Source: Magnetospirillum sp. UT-4
GTDB lineage: Bacteria > Pseudomonadota > Alphaproteobacteria > Rhodospirillales > Magnetospirillaceae
Reading direction: 5' to 3'
Assembly: GCF_902729435.1 (NCBI RefSeq)
Contig: NZ_CACVCG010000030.1
Span: forward strand, 1-64,000
Length of the DNA: 64,000 nucleotides
The position numbers and the translations under genes were made by a program. The notes below the pieces were generated by a model. It did not search any database and was not told the DNA's origin. It worked only from the letters and a program-made list of their open reading frames with translations. Within the stretch, counting starts at the first letter, position 1. Each line of letters opens with the position of its first letter. Shown here piece after piece: positions 16,041 to 24,273 of the stretch.

Positions 16041-17246
16041 ATGGCGACTGTCAGCAAGCGAAGATGGACGACGCCGAGCGGGGAAAAGCGCGAGGCGTGG
16101 ACCCTCACCTACATGGACCGCGACGGCAAACGCTACCGTAAGCAGTTCTCGCGCAAGGCCGAGGCCGACGCGGAACGCGTTCGGGTCGAGGGTGAGCTGG
16201 CGGGCGGCATCCACGTGCCCGACAGGGACAGCCGCACTGTGGAAGACGCTGCCAAGGCATTCCTCGCGGACTTCCAACAGCTGGTCGCCGCCGGCAAGCG
16301 CGAACGGTCCACCTTTGACGCCTATGAGCGCCAGGTGGAGCTTCATTTGAGGCCCTATGCGATTGCGAAACGCAAGCTGTCTCGTCTAACCGGTCCGGAC
16401 TGCACCCAGTACGGCAGGGCATTGGAAGCCGAGCTTTCCGACGCCATGTCCACCCGCGTCTATGCGATGTTCCGGCAGATCATCAAGTTCGCCCACGGAG
16501 GGGGATGGATAGCTGCGGACCCCGCCAGGTCCGTCACGATCCGCACCAGGGGCGAGCGCCACCAGGACGACAACGAAGGCGCCGTGGCCATCCCACCAAA
16601 GGCACAACTCCGCGCCCTCTACCAGGCCGCCCGGGAATTCGACGACACCGGGTATGCCGAAGCCATGGTGTCCGTCCTGGTATTCGCCGGCCTGCGCATT
16701 TCAGAGCTGCTGGCGCTGCCCCGCCGTGCCCTCTTCCTCGCCGACGGGAGCCTGAGGGTGTTGCAGCGCGCCGATCGGTACCGCGCCATCGGCGCCGTCA
16801 AGACCAAGCGGGCACGGCGCACCGTGCCCCTCCCGCCGATTGCCGTTCAGGCGCTCCGCAAGTGGCTTCCCAACGCCACCGCATCCAACCTCGGGCTCGT
16901 CTTCCCCACCGTCGGCGGCTCACGCGGCGAGGGTGGCGGGGTGCAAAGCTACCACAACCTCTATCACCGCTTTTGGGTTCCGCTCTTGACCCGGGCGGGC
17001 CTGGTCACATGGGACGAAACGGAAGGCGACGACGAAGGCAAGGCGCACCCGTTCTTTGCCTTTCACACCCTACGGCATGTGGCGGTCTCCCTGTGGATCG
17101 AACAGGGCGCCACGCCCAAGCAGGTGACAACCTGGGCCGGGCATTCCTCCATCCAGTTCACCATGGACACCTACGGCCACCTCTGGAGCGACAAGACCTC
17201 CGACCAGGCCATTGCCCGAGCCGCGCAGACCTCCCTCATAGGGTGA
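16041..17246 (+). CDS. int: Tyrosine recombinase (phage-type integrase)
   Basis: A 401-residue integrase. It has an N-terminal AP2/arm-binding-type region (SGEKREAWTLTYMDRDGKRYRKQF), a SAM-like core-binding domain (about residues 60-165) and a C-terminal catalytic domain with R219 (GLRISE), H342-x-x-R345 (HTLRH), H368 (GHSS) and Y378 (DTYGHLW). The catalytic set is complete. It most likely catalyses integration at and excision from the tRNA-Met 3' end that bounds this element. Its 3' end overlaps, on the opposite strand, the tail of the Bro-N frame. Confidence 0.95.
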   Translation: MATVSKRRWTTPSGEKREAWTLTYMDRDGKRYRKQFSRKAEADAERVRVEGELAGGIHVPDRDSRTVEDAAKAFLADFQQLVAAGKRERSTFDAYERQVELHLRPYAIAKRKLSRLTGPDCTQYGRALEAELSDAMSTRVYAMFRQIIKFAHGGGWIAADPARSVTIRTRGERHQDDNEGAVAIPPKAQLRALYQAAREFDDTGYAEAMVSVLVFAGLRISELLALPRRALFLADGSLRVLQRADRYRAIGAVKTKRARRTVPLPPIAVQALRKWLPNATASNLGLVFPTVGGSRGEGGGVQSYHNLYHRFWVPLLTRAGLVTWDETEGDDEGKAHPFFAFHTLRHVAVSLWIEQGATPKQVTTWAGHSSIQFTMDTYGHLWSDKTSDQAIARAAQTSLIG

Positions 17247-17810
17247 CAGCCACCGCCCCAGCGCCATGGTTTCGCCGCCCCACGTCGCCACATGGGACAG
17301 CAGGTAGGCCAGGCATTCCTCGGGGGCGGGACCGGGCAGGGCCGGGGGTCGGGTATCGACGGCCGGCAGGGCCAGCACATGCCACAAGCGCTGCGCCGCG
17401 CTGCGGCCAAAGGTCAGGCGGGCCTCGCGCACCATCTCCACCTGCACGCGCAGATCGGCGGGCAGGTCCATGGCCGGCGCGGCGGCCGGATAGCCGCCGG
17501 TGCGGCGGATGGTGGGCAGCACGTCGTGGGCCAGCCAGCGCTTGAACCGCTCGGCCGACGGCTTGCGGGAGGTGAACACCAGGCGGTAGACGCCGGGCTC
17601 GGAGACGATCGCCATCTTCTGCGCGCCGCCAAGGGTGTCGGTATTGGCGACACCCTTCTCGTCATCGTCTAGCCGACTGATGGCATCCCGGCTGTTCCCA
17701 ATCTCCAAACACCGGCACACATCGGCCGCCACGAACCACGGCAGGCCGGCGTTGTCGGGCACCACCCGCACCGCCTGGCCCTCGAAATCGAATGGAACGA
17801 TGGCGTTCAT
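17070..17810 (-). CDS. Bro-N domain (antirepressor-like) protein, copy 2, probably truncated
   Basis: The ATG at 17810 has GGGGGGAG upstream and overlaps the stop of the previous fragment as ATGA. Residues ~5-110 form a Bro-N domain (PFDFEGQAVRVVPDNAGLPWFVAADV, RRTGGYPAA). A second region (VQVEMVREARLTFGRSAAQRLWHVLALPAV, then PEECLAYLLSHVATWGGETMALGRWL) continues to about 17250. From there the frame reads antisense through the integrase 3' end, so the original C-terminus was probably lost when int was joined. Bro-N proteins in phages bind DNA or antagonise repressors. Confidence 0.7.
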   Translation of the reverse strand: MNAIVPFDFEGQAVRVVPDNAGLPWFVAADVCRCLEIGNSRDAISRLDDDEKGVANTDTLGGAQKMAIVSEPGVYRLVFTSRKPSAERFKRWLAHDVLPTIRRTGGYPAAAPAMDLPADLRVQVEMVREARLTFGRSAAQRLWHVLALPAVDTRPPALPGPAPEECLAYLLSHVATWGGETMALGRWLSPYEGGLRGSGNGLVGGLVAPEVAVGVHGELDGGMPGPGCHLLGRGALFDPQGDRHMP

Positions 17811-18001
17811 GCTCCCCCCTTCAGAATGTCGTTGGCGTCCTTGACCCCCGGCACCGCCTTGGCGGCATCGGCGATCAGCACGCGCTTGCCCTGGTTCATC
17901 AGGTTGCGGATGGCCCGCGCCACCTGCTGGGCGGCGGGACTGCCGGGCGGGTCGGAGGTGGAGCCTCGCGGAAGCGACAGTGAGGGCCGAACCTGGTTCG
18001 G
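17393..18001 (-). repeat. Direct repeat, copy 2 (partner 11804-12268)
   Basis: This is the longer of the two copies. It retains the 138 bp (17796-17933) that hold the Bro-N start codon and the 3' end of the upstream gene. Recombination between the copies would remove about 5.6 kb, including the resolvase, the repeat array and the integrase. Confidence 0.8.
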
Positions 18002-18097
18002 ATAGGCTAGGCCGCCCATGTTCGAGACGTTGCCCACGCCCACCCGCTCGCCCGGGTGCGCCACCACCACCGACCAGCCGGCGCACGCATGGCGCAC
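17807..18097 (-). pseudogene. C-terminal fragment of a phage replication-type (Toprim-like) protein
   Basis: The last ~45 residues (QQVARAIRNLMNQGKRVLIADAAKAV and GVKDANDILKGGA) resemble the end of a primase/Toprim-type protein (the GKDxNDIL pattern). The region before it has no clear start, and the frame runs only to 18097, about 40 bp from attR, so most of the gene is missing. Its stop overlaps the Bro-N start (ATGA), showing the two were once in one operon. Confidence 0.45.
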
Positions 18098-18137
18098 GGA
18101 AGCCCTAGCGTCTTGAGACTACGTGATATTTCAAGGC

Positions 18138-18183
18138 ATCATAATCCTGGGGTCGGGGGTTCAAGTCCCTCTCCCGCTACCAT
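18138..18183 (+). repeat. attR: 46-bp partial tRNA-Met copy
   Basis: Exact repeat of 7421-7466, with no 5' half of the tRNA in front. It marks the right end of the element. The chromosomal terminator follows 5 bp later. Confidence 0.9.
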
Positions 18184-18187
18184 TCCC

Positions 18188-18220
18188 AACGGCCACGCCT
18201 TTCCCGAAGGCGTGGCCGTT
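18188..18220 (+). terminator. Original tRNA-Met terminator displaced by integration
   Basis: A 14-bp perfect stem AACGGCCACGCCTT / AAGGCGTGGCCGTT with a TCCCG loop, directly after attR. There is no T-run, but the position relative to the tRNA end suggests it ended the tRNA transcript before integration. Confidence 0.6.
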
Positions 18221-18352
18221 GTGATTCCGGGCCGCCGGGTCTCCCCGCGTGGTTGTCCGTTGTACCTGACAGCAAAACTTGTTAGGTATGACAAAGGTCG
18301 AGTGAAGCTCGCACATTCGTGCAGGGCCACTCCCCCCTCCCGGAGGCGGAAC

Positions 18353-20041
18353 GTGACCCGGACCTGGCTGGTGCAGCGGCTGTCCATACCGGTCTTCGGG
18401 ATGCTGCTGGTCGCCCTTCTGTGGGCCGGCGTGATGGACCAGGACCGCCGTTCCGCGGCGCTGCGCGAAGCCGCCTACCGCCTGGAGCTGATCAACTACG
18501 CCCGCCTGCTCGAGGCCCATACCCGCAGCGTCGTCCGCGGCCTCGACCAGGTGGTGATGCATCTCAAGGCGGAATACGAGGAGAACCCGCAGGCCTTCGA
18601 CCTGCGCACCCAGGTGGCGCGCAGCCCGATCCTCAAGGGCCTGTCGGTGCAGGTGGGGATCATCTCGGCGGACGGCCTTCTGCAGGATTCCACTGCCGGC
18701 CGGCCGCCGCCGGACAAGCCCATCAACCTCGCCGACCGCGAGCACTTTAGCGCCCATGTCGAGAGCGACAGCGGCCGATTGTTCATCAGCAAACCGGTGC
18801 TGGGCCGCGCCTCGGGCAAATGGTCGATCCAGCTCGCCCGCCGCATCAACCACAAGGACGGCGGCTTCGCCGGCGTCATGGTGGTCTCGCTCAACCCCGA
18901 CTACATCACCGACATCTACAGCAAGATCGACCTTGGCAGCGACAGCACCATCGTCGTGCCGGGCCGCGACGGTATCGTGCGCGCCCGCGCCGCCGGCGCC
19001 GACCGCATGGTCGGGCAGGACTTCTCGGCGGTGGCCGGGTTCGACCGCTTCTGGTCCGAGCCCGAGGGCACCGCCGCCGGTCCCAGCCCCATCGACGGCG
19101 TCGAGCGCATCCGGGCATTCCGGCAGGTACAGGACTATCCCCTGGCGGTCTCCGTCGCCCGCCCGGCCGCTTCGCTGGCCGCCACCCACGGCATTGAACA
19201 TCAGTTGCTGATGGCCGGCGGCCTTGCCGGCACCCTCTTGATCCTGGCGGGCTCGGCCATGCTCTATCTGCTGGCGGTCCGCCAGCAGGCCATCGAGCGC
19301 CGCCTGCGGGTGCGCGAGGGGGAACTGGTGGCGACCCGCGCCGCGGTCGAGCAGCAGAACCGCGACCTCGCCCAGTTCACCGAGGTGCTGGCCCATCACC
19401 TGCAGGAACCGGTGCGGCTGCAGCACGCCTTCGCCAGCCGGCTAAAGACCCTGCTCGGAGAGGCCTTGACCGAGGATGCCGCCCGGGCGCTGGACCACGT
19501 GGTGCGCGGCGCCGCCCGCCAGCGGGCGCTGCTGCGCGACGTCCAGCTCTACCTGTCGGTGGCCCAGTTGCCGGCTGCGGCCCAGGCCTGCCACGTCCGG
19601 CGCGCGCTGGATCTGGCGCTGGAACGGCTGGAAGGCCAGATCCGCACCTCCGGCGCGACCATCCGCGGTGACTCCCTTGACGCCATGGCCAGGATGGATC
19701 GCGCCCGTCTGGTCGACGTTCTCGCCGCTTTGGTGGAGAACGCCATCCAGCATGCCTCGCCCGGCGTCCCGCCGGTGATCGAAGTGGCGGCCCAGGCTGC
19801 CCCCGACGGCCGCACCATCATCACCGTGGCCGATAACGGCCCCGGCATCGCGCCGGAATTCCGCGAGCGGGTGTTCCGCGTCTTCGAGCGCCTGCATAAC
19901 GAGCCTGGGTGCGACGGAACCGGAATCGGACTGGCCTTGACCCGCCGAATCGTGGAAGCTGCCGGTGGGACCGTCACCATCGAGGCCGCCCCATCTGGCG
20001 GCACCCTCGTCCGCATCGTCCTTTACCCGCCGCCGGAGTGA
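18353..20041 (+). CDS. Membrane sensor histidine kinase
   Basis: A 562-residue sensor. It has an N-terminal membrane segment (about residues 9-25), a ~250-residue periplasmic Cache-like domain (VQVGIISADG, ADREHFSAHVES, GRLFISKPVLGRASGKWSIQLARRI), a second membrane segment (about 285-307), a short coiled linker and the kinase core. The H box reads AHHLQEP with H348 aligned to the phospho-acceptor; the ATPase domain shows LVENAIQHA, DNGPGI, FRVFERL and GTGIGLAL. No PAS or HAMP domain is obvious. I chose GTG at 18353, which follows CGGAGG. A Cph1-type partner receiver follows immediately, which identifies its likely phosphotransfer target. Confidence 0.9.
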   Translation: MTRTWLVQRLSIPVFGMLLVALLWAGVMDQDRRSAALREAAYRLELINYARLLEAHTRSVVRGLDQVVMHLKAEYEENPQAFDLRTQVARSPILKGLSVQVGIISADGLLQDSTAGRPPPDKPINLADREHFSAHVESDSGRLFISKPVLGRASGKWSIQLARRINHKDGGFAGVMVVSLNPDYITDIYSKIDLGSDSTIVVPGRDGIVRARAAGADRMVGQDFSAVAGFDRFWSEPEGTAAGPSPIDGVERIRAFRQVQDYPLAVSVARPAASLAATHGIEHQLLMAGGLAGTLLILAGSAMLYLLAVRQQAIERRLRVREGELVATRAAVEQQNRDLAQFTEVLAHHLQEPVRLQHAFASRLKTLLGEALTEDAARALDHVVRGAARQRALLRDVQLYLSVAQLPAAAQACHVRRALDLALERLEGQIRTSGATIRGDSLDAMARMDRARLVDVLAALVENAIQHASPGVPPVIEVAAQAAPDGRTIITVADNGPGIAPEFRERVFRVFERLHNEPGCDGTGIGLALTRRIVEAAGGTVTIEAAPSGGTLVRIVLYPPPE

Positions 20042-20067
20042 CCCCCTTGCCCGCAGCATCGGCCCCA

Positions 20068-20490
20068 ATGTTTGAGATTCTCATCGTCGACGACGAGCCC
20101 GGCGACGTCGAGCTGATCCGCCTGGCCATCGGCGAGGGCCGCTTCGTGTGCAACACCCGGGTCGCCGTCAACGGCCGCGAGGCGATGGCGCGCCTCCGCC
20201 GCGAGCCGCCCCATGTCGATGAACCGACACCGGACCTCATCCTGCTGGACCTCAACATGCCGCAGATGAACGGGCGCGAGGTGCTGGCGGCGATGAAGGC
20301 GCATCCCGAGCTGGCATCCATCCCGGTGGTGGTGCTGACCACCTCGGATGTCGAGCGCGACGTGGTGTCCTCGTACAGCCTGGGGGCGTCCGGCTACATC
20401 ACCAAGCCGGTGGACGCCGGCGACCTGTTCACCGCCATCCACAATCTCGAGGAATACTGGTTCTGCGTGGTGCGCCGGCCGACCCGGTGA
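20068..20490 (+). CDS. Single-domain response regulator, Rcp1-like
   Basis: A 140-residue receiver domain with no output domain. It shows MFEILIVDDEPGDVELI, phospho-acceptor D61 in LILLDLNMPQ, the LTTSD switch residue and K113 in YITKPVD, the pattern of receivers paired with phytochrome-type kinases. A GTG at 20038 overlaps the kinase stop (GTGA) and is in frame, so a version with 10 extra residues is possible. It probably acts in phosphorelay or by protein-protein contact. Confidence 0.92.
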   Translation: MFEILIVDDEPGDVELIRLAIGEGRFVCNTRVAVNGREAMARLRREPPHVDEPTPDLILLDLNMPQMNGREVLAAMKAHPELASIPVVVLTTSDVERDVVSSYSLGASGYITKPVDAGDLFTAIHNLEEYWFCVVRRPTR

Positions 20491-20494
20491 CCGC

Positions 20495-22384
20495 TCACGC
20501 CGGGACGCCGAACCGCCAAGTGCCCTTGCCGGCCAGCTTGGCATCGTACATGGCGTGATCGGCGCGCTTGACCACCGCCTCGACGTCGTCGTGCGGATCC
20601 CCCTGGCCGAACATGGCGACACCGACCGACACGCCGATCAGTGCCGTCCCCTGCGGCAGATCGAACGGCTCGTGCAGCACCTCGACCAGCTTCTCCGCCA
20701 CGTGCTCGGCATCCGCCGGGGCGTGGATCTCGGCCAGCAGCAGGGCGAATTCGTCGCCGCCCAGGCGGGCCAGCATGTCGGTCTCGCGCAGCACCTTGGA
20801 CAGCCTGGCCGCCACCTGGCGCAGCAGGGCGTCGCCGGCCTCGTGGCCCATGCTGTCGTTGACCGCCTTGAACCCGTCCAGGTCCAGGTACATCACCGCG
20901 CCGTCCCGCCCGGTGCGGCGGGCGGCGGCCAGTCCGCGCCGGACCTGATCGAAGAAGGCGCGCCGGTTGGGCAGGCCGGTCAGCGGGTCGGTGGTGGCGA
21001 GCTGGTTGAGGCGCTCCAGCGCCTGCTGCCGCCGTTCGGTCTCGACCATGAACTTGTCGAGCACGGCGTTGTAGTACCGCGCGATCTCGGCCGCCTCGGT
21101 CTCCAGCTCGACCGCCACCTTGCGCGAGAAATCGCCGGTGCGGGCCTGCCAGTCCATCTGTGTGACCAGTTCCAGGATCGAGGTGGTGGCGTTGTGCTCG
21201 GCGACGTTGAGGCCGATCCGCTCCTGCTCCGGGGTGACCCGGAACGGCATCCAGCGATCGATCAGCCGGAACAGCCCCCAGCATAGCGGCAGGACGAACA
21301 GCCCGACCGCCACCACCCCCAGCGCCTGCACCCCGAACTGGGCGAAGCGGTCGCCCGCCGGCAGCCGGGCCGGGTCGGCGAACAGGGCGAAGGCCAGGGT
21401 GCCCCAGATGCCGGCAAATAGATGGGCCGGCACCACCCCCATGACGTCGTCCACCTCAACCAGCTCGAGCACCCAGATGCCCACCACCGCCAGCAGGCCG
21501 GCGACCAGCCCGATGGCGATGCTGTCCAGCTCGCCGACCGCGTTGCACGAGGCGCAGATGGCCACCAGGCCGGCGATCACGCCGTTGACGATGCCGTCCA
21601 CCGTCGGATGCTTGCGCCCCCACCAGCTCAGCCCCAGGCCGGCCATGCCGCCGGCCGCCCCGGCCAGCGCGGTATTGGCGACGATCAGCGGAACCTCCTG
21701 GTTGAGCGCCAGGGTGGAGCCGGCGTTGAAGCCGAAGAAGCCGAACCACAGCAGGAACACGCCCAGCACCGACATGGGCAGGTTGTGGCCCTCGATGCGG
21801 TGGCCGGTGGGGCCGAAGCGCCCCAGCCGTGGCCCGATCACCAGAACGGCGGCCAGCGACACCCAGCCGCCGACGCTGTGCACCACCGTCGAGCCGGCGA
21901 AATCGACGAACCCCATCCGCCCCAGCCAGCCCTGAAGCGTGCCCTGGGCGGCGCCGTTCCAGACCCAGTGCCCGACCAGCGGATAGATCACGCCGGCGGT
22001 CACCACCGTCACCAGGGCATAGCCGACGAAGCGCATGCGCTCGGACACCGCGCCCGAGATGATGGTCGCCGCGGTGCCGCAGAACATCAGCTGGAAGATG
22101 AAATAGGTGATGTCGCCCGGGTTCATCCCCTCGTAGCGGACCAGGACCGGCAGGCCGAACCAGCCGCCGACGCTGGCTCCGTACATCAGCTGGTAGCCGA
22201 ACAGGGTGAACAGGATGCTGGAGATGCAGAAATCCACCAGGTTCTTGATGGCGACGTTGATGGAGTTCTTGGCCCTGACGAAGCCGCTTTCCAGGCAGGT
22301 GAACCCGGCCTGCATGAGGGCCACCAGGAAGCTGGCCATCAACACCCAGGCGATATGCGGCGAGAGGGCATCAGATGGCGACAC
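20495..22384 (-). CDS. Ammonium transporter (Amt) fused to a GGDEF diguanylate cyclase
   Basis: A 629-residue fusion. Residues ~1-400 are an Amt/Rh channel with about 11 membrane segments, including DFAGSTVVHSVGG (pore histidine), the region VNGVIAGLVAICASCN and PAHLFAGIWG (second pore histidine). A linker with coiled-coil character (ETEAAEIARYYNAVLDKF) leads to a GGDEF domain: DPLTGLPNRRAF, an intact active-site GGDEF at 542-546 and an inhibitory RxxD site (RETD, 533-536) at the right spacing. It likely couples ammonium passage or sensing to c-di-GMP synthesis. GTG at 22384 is chosen because GGAGG precedes it; an ATG at 22468 lacks such a site. It converges on the Rcp1-like gene. Confidence 0.9.
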   Translation of the reverse strand: MSPSDALSPHIAWVLMASFLVALMQAGFTCLESGFVRAKNSINVAIKNLVDFCISSILFTLFGYQLMYGASVGGWFGLPVLVRYEGMNPGDITYFIFQLMFCGTAATIISGAVSERMRFVGYALVTVVTAGVIYPLVGHWVWNGAAQGTLQGWLGRMGFVDFAGSTVVHSVGGWVSLAAVLVIGPRLGRFGPTGHRIEGHNLPMSVLGVFLLWFGFFGFNAGSTLALNQEVPLIVANTALAGAAGGMAGLGLSWWGRKHPTVDGIVNGVIAGLVAICASCNAVGELDSIAIGLVAGLLAVVGIWVLELVEVDDVMGVVPAHLFAGIWGTLAFALFADPARLPAGDRFAQFGVQALGVVAVGLFVLPLCWGLFRLIDRWMPFRVTPEQERIGLNVAEHNATTSILELVTQMDWQARTGDFSRKVAVELETEAAEIARYYNAVLDKFMVETERRQQALERLNQLATTDPLTGLPNRRAFFDQVRRGLAAARRTGRDGAVMYLDLDGFKAVNDSMGHEAGDALLRQVAARLSKVLRETDMLARLGGDEFALLLAEIHAPADAEHVAEKLVEVLHEPFDLPQGTALIGVSVGVAMFGQGDPHDDVEAVVKRADHAMYDAKLAGKGTWRFGVPA

Positions 22385-22607
22385 GAGCGGCAGGCCTCCA
22401 GCAGGAGAGGAAATTTTGTGCAAGGCTGCGTCGTGCGCATATTGCAGGCAATCGCCGCCGGACGCCATGCGATTTTTGCACTTGCGAAAAAATCAACCGG
22501 GCCTTAACCAGGGCGGCCATATGCTGGGTGCAATCGGGCGGCATGACCCGAACAGGCGGCGTCCGATGCCATACCGGCCGAACCAGGCCGGACGAGGAGT
22601 GAAATCC

Positions 22608-22865
22608 GTGAGCACCCGTAATCCCGCCGAACGTATCCGCGCCCTCATCGAGGGTGCCCTGTCCAGCGCCGCGTCCCGTGGCTGTTCCATCGACGTGAAC
22701 GAGATCTACGTGCGCGCGCTGACCCGTTGCGGCGTCTGCAACGACGAGGCCCGCGCGCTGCTGGCCCTGCCGGGCGACGACCCGGTCACCCGCATCCTGC
22801 ATTTCGCCGGCGATTCGCACAATTTCGCGGTGCTGGCGGTGGAAGAGGCACTGGCCGCCGCGTAG
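22608..22865 (+). CDS. Small hypothetical protein
   Basis: An 85-residue, mainly helical protein (STRNPAERIRALIEGALSSAASRGCSIDVNEIYVRAL) with two nearby cysteines (RCGVCNDEA). The GTG at 22608 has GAGGAGTG upstream. No family is recognised. It stands alone between the divergent Amt-GGDEF gene and the convergent mnmA. Confidence 0.6.
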   Translation: MSTRNPAERIRALIEGALSSAASRGCSIDVNEIYVRALTRCGVCNDEARALLALPGDDPVTRILHFAGDSHNFAVLAVEEALAAA

Positions 22866-22878
22866 CCCCCTCCGGCCA

Positions 22879-22904
22879 ATGAACCGACCCATGGGTCGGT
22901 TCAT
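22879..22904. promoter_or_regulatory. Perfect 26-bp palindrome between convergent genes
   Basis: Each half reads ATGAACCGACCCA/T.. so that 13 bases (ATGAACCGACCCA) are followed exactly by their complement. It lies 13 bp past the stop of the 85-residue gene and 16 bp before the mnmA stop. It may end both transcripts, though neither side has a T-run. Confidence 0.6.
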
Positions 22905-22920
22905 GCCGCGACGGCGAGGC

Positions 22921-24042
22921 TCATTCGGCCGACACGATCCAGCCGCCGCCCAGCACCCGTTCGCCGCCATAGAACACGCAGGCCTGGCCCGGCGCCACGC
23001 CGTCCTCGGGCGCCTCCAGAACCACCGCCGCACTCGATCCGGGGCCGAGGGTGACGGTCGCCGGCATGGCCGGGCGCGTGGAGCGCACCTTGACCGCGAC
23101 CGGCTGCGGCCCGGCAGCGTCCACGCCCAGCCAGTTGACCCCGCGCAGGGCGATGCGGGTCCGGCCCAGGGCGCTGCGCGGCCCCACCACCACCCGGGAG
23201 GTGGCCGCCTCCAGCCCCACCACGTAGAGCGGCTCGCCGCCACCGCCGACGCCCAGGCCCTTGCGCTGGCCGATGGTGAAGCGGGCGATGCCGGAATGAC
23301 GCCCCAGCACCCGCCCCGCCCCATCGACGATGTCGCCCGCCGCCATGGCGCCGGGATGAAGCCGCTCCACCAGCCCGGCATAATCGCCGTCGGGCACGAA
23401 GCAGATGTCCTGGCTGTCCGGCTTGGCCGCCACCGGCAGGCCGAAGCGGGCGGCGATGGCGCGGGTCTCGTCCTTGCCCGCCATGCCGCCGAGGGGGAAG
23501 CGCAGGTAGTCCACCTGCTCGCGGGTGGTGGCGAACAGGAAATAGCTCTGGTCGCGGGCGGGGTCGACGCCCTTCAGCAGTTGCGGCCCGTCGGCGCCAT
23601 CGGCGCGGCGGACGTAATGGCCGGTGGCCAGGGCGGCGGCGCCGAGGTCGCGGGCCACCGCCATCAGGTCGCGGAACTTGACGGTCTGATTGCACAGCAC
23701 GCAAGGAATCGGCGTCTCGCCGGCCAGGTAGGATTGGGCGAAGGGATCGATCACCGCGGCCCGGAACGCCGCCTCCATGTCGATCACGTAATGGGGAATG
23801 CCCAGCGCCTCGGCGACCCGGCGGGCGTCGGCGATGTCCTTGCCGGCGCAGCAGGTGTTGGAGCGGCCGGCGGCGCCGCCGTGGTCGTAGAGCTGCAGCG
23901 TCACCCCCACCACCTCCCATCCTTGCTCCTGCAGCAAAGCGGCCGTGGCGGAGGAATCGACGCCGCCGGACATGGCGACGACGATACGGCCCTGTGGGAG
24001 GCGGCCCTGTGGGAGGCGGCCCTGTGGGATGTCCCTGGTCAT
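22921..24042 (-). CDS. mnmA: tRNA-specific 2-thiouridylase
   Basis: Cytosolic enzyme that thiolates U34 of Lys, Glu and Gln tRNAs, using ATP and persulfide sulfur. The PP-loop motif SGGVDSS lies near the N-terminus, with the two active-site cysteines in [10 protein letters not shown] and [12 protein letters not shown]. The length of about 373 residues is normal. I chose ATG at 24042 (MTRDIPQG); the frame is open 14 codons further. The N-terminus contains a 15-bp tandem repeat encoding PQGRL units. It stands alone, far from the isc operon that presumably supplies its sulfur. Confidence 0.95.
   Translation of the reverse strand: MTRDIPQGRLPQGRLPQGRIVVAMSGGVDSSATAALLQEQGWEVVGVTLQLYDHGGAAGRSNTCCAGKDIADARRVAEALGIPHYVIDMEAAFRAAVIDPFAQSYLAGETPIPCVLCNQTVKFRDLMAVARDLGAAALATGHYVRRADGADGPQLLKGVDPARDQSYFLFATTREQVDYLRFPLGGMAGKDETRAIAARFGLPVAAKPDSQDICFVPDGDYAGLVERLHPGAMAAGDIVDGAGRVLGRHSGIARFTIGQRKGLGVGGGGEPLYVVGLEAATSRVVVGPRSALGRTRIALRGVNWLGVDAAGPQPVAVKVRSTRPAMPATVTLGPGSSAAVVLEAPEDGVAPGQACVFYGGERVLGGGWIVSAE
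23987..24031 (-). repeat. Three tandem 15-bp repeats in the mnmA 5' end
   Basis: CGGCCCTGTGGGAGG at 23987-24001 and 24002-24016, with a last copy differing at two bases (24017-24031). Read on the minus strand it encodes repeated PQGRL just ahead of the PP-loop strand IVVAMSGG. Confidence 0.85.
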
Positions 24043-24125
24043 GGCCCGGTATATGCGGTCCCGGCGGCCGGAGTCCACCGTCACCAGGGCAATCGGATGA
24101 AGAAAAATCGTCCAATGACAAGGTC

Positions 24126-24224
24126 GTCATTCCCGCGCAAGCGGGAATCCATGTGTCCGCCAAAATGCCTTTATTTTCAGTGAGTCGCCGCGTCACCATG
24201 GATCCCCGCCTTCGCGGGGATGAC
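24126..24224. repeat. 99-bp palindromic intergenic element (family D, MITE-like)
   Basis: Terminal inverted repeats GTCATTCCCGC and GCGGGGATGAC match at 10 of 11 bases. Each end carries its own small hairpin (CCCGCGCAAGCGGG; CCCCGCCTTCGCGGGG). Such elements are widespread in alphaproteobacterial intergenic DNA. It lies between mnmA and the PAS kinase. Confidence 0.75.
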
Positions 24225-24273
24225 GGTCTTGAGGGGCGATGCCCATATCCTTAACCCGATTGCCCGGCCACCG

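Larger units (their letters stand above)
7467..18137. mobile_element. Integrated genetic element / decayed prophage at tRNA-Met
   Basis: About 10.7 kb lies between 46-bp direct repeats of the tRNA-Met 3' half. It holds a tyrosine integrase near the right end, a serine resolvase, a VapBC45-like toxin-antitoxin pair, small HTH regulators and several broken phage genes. No replication, packaging or transfer gene set is complete, so it looks like a remnant or a satellite-type integrative element. The intact integrase and intact att repeats suggest that excision may still be possible. Confidence 0.85.
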
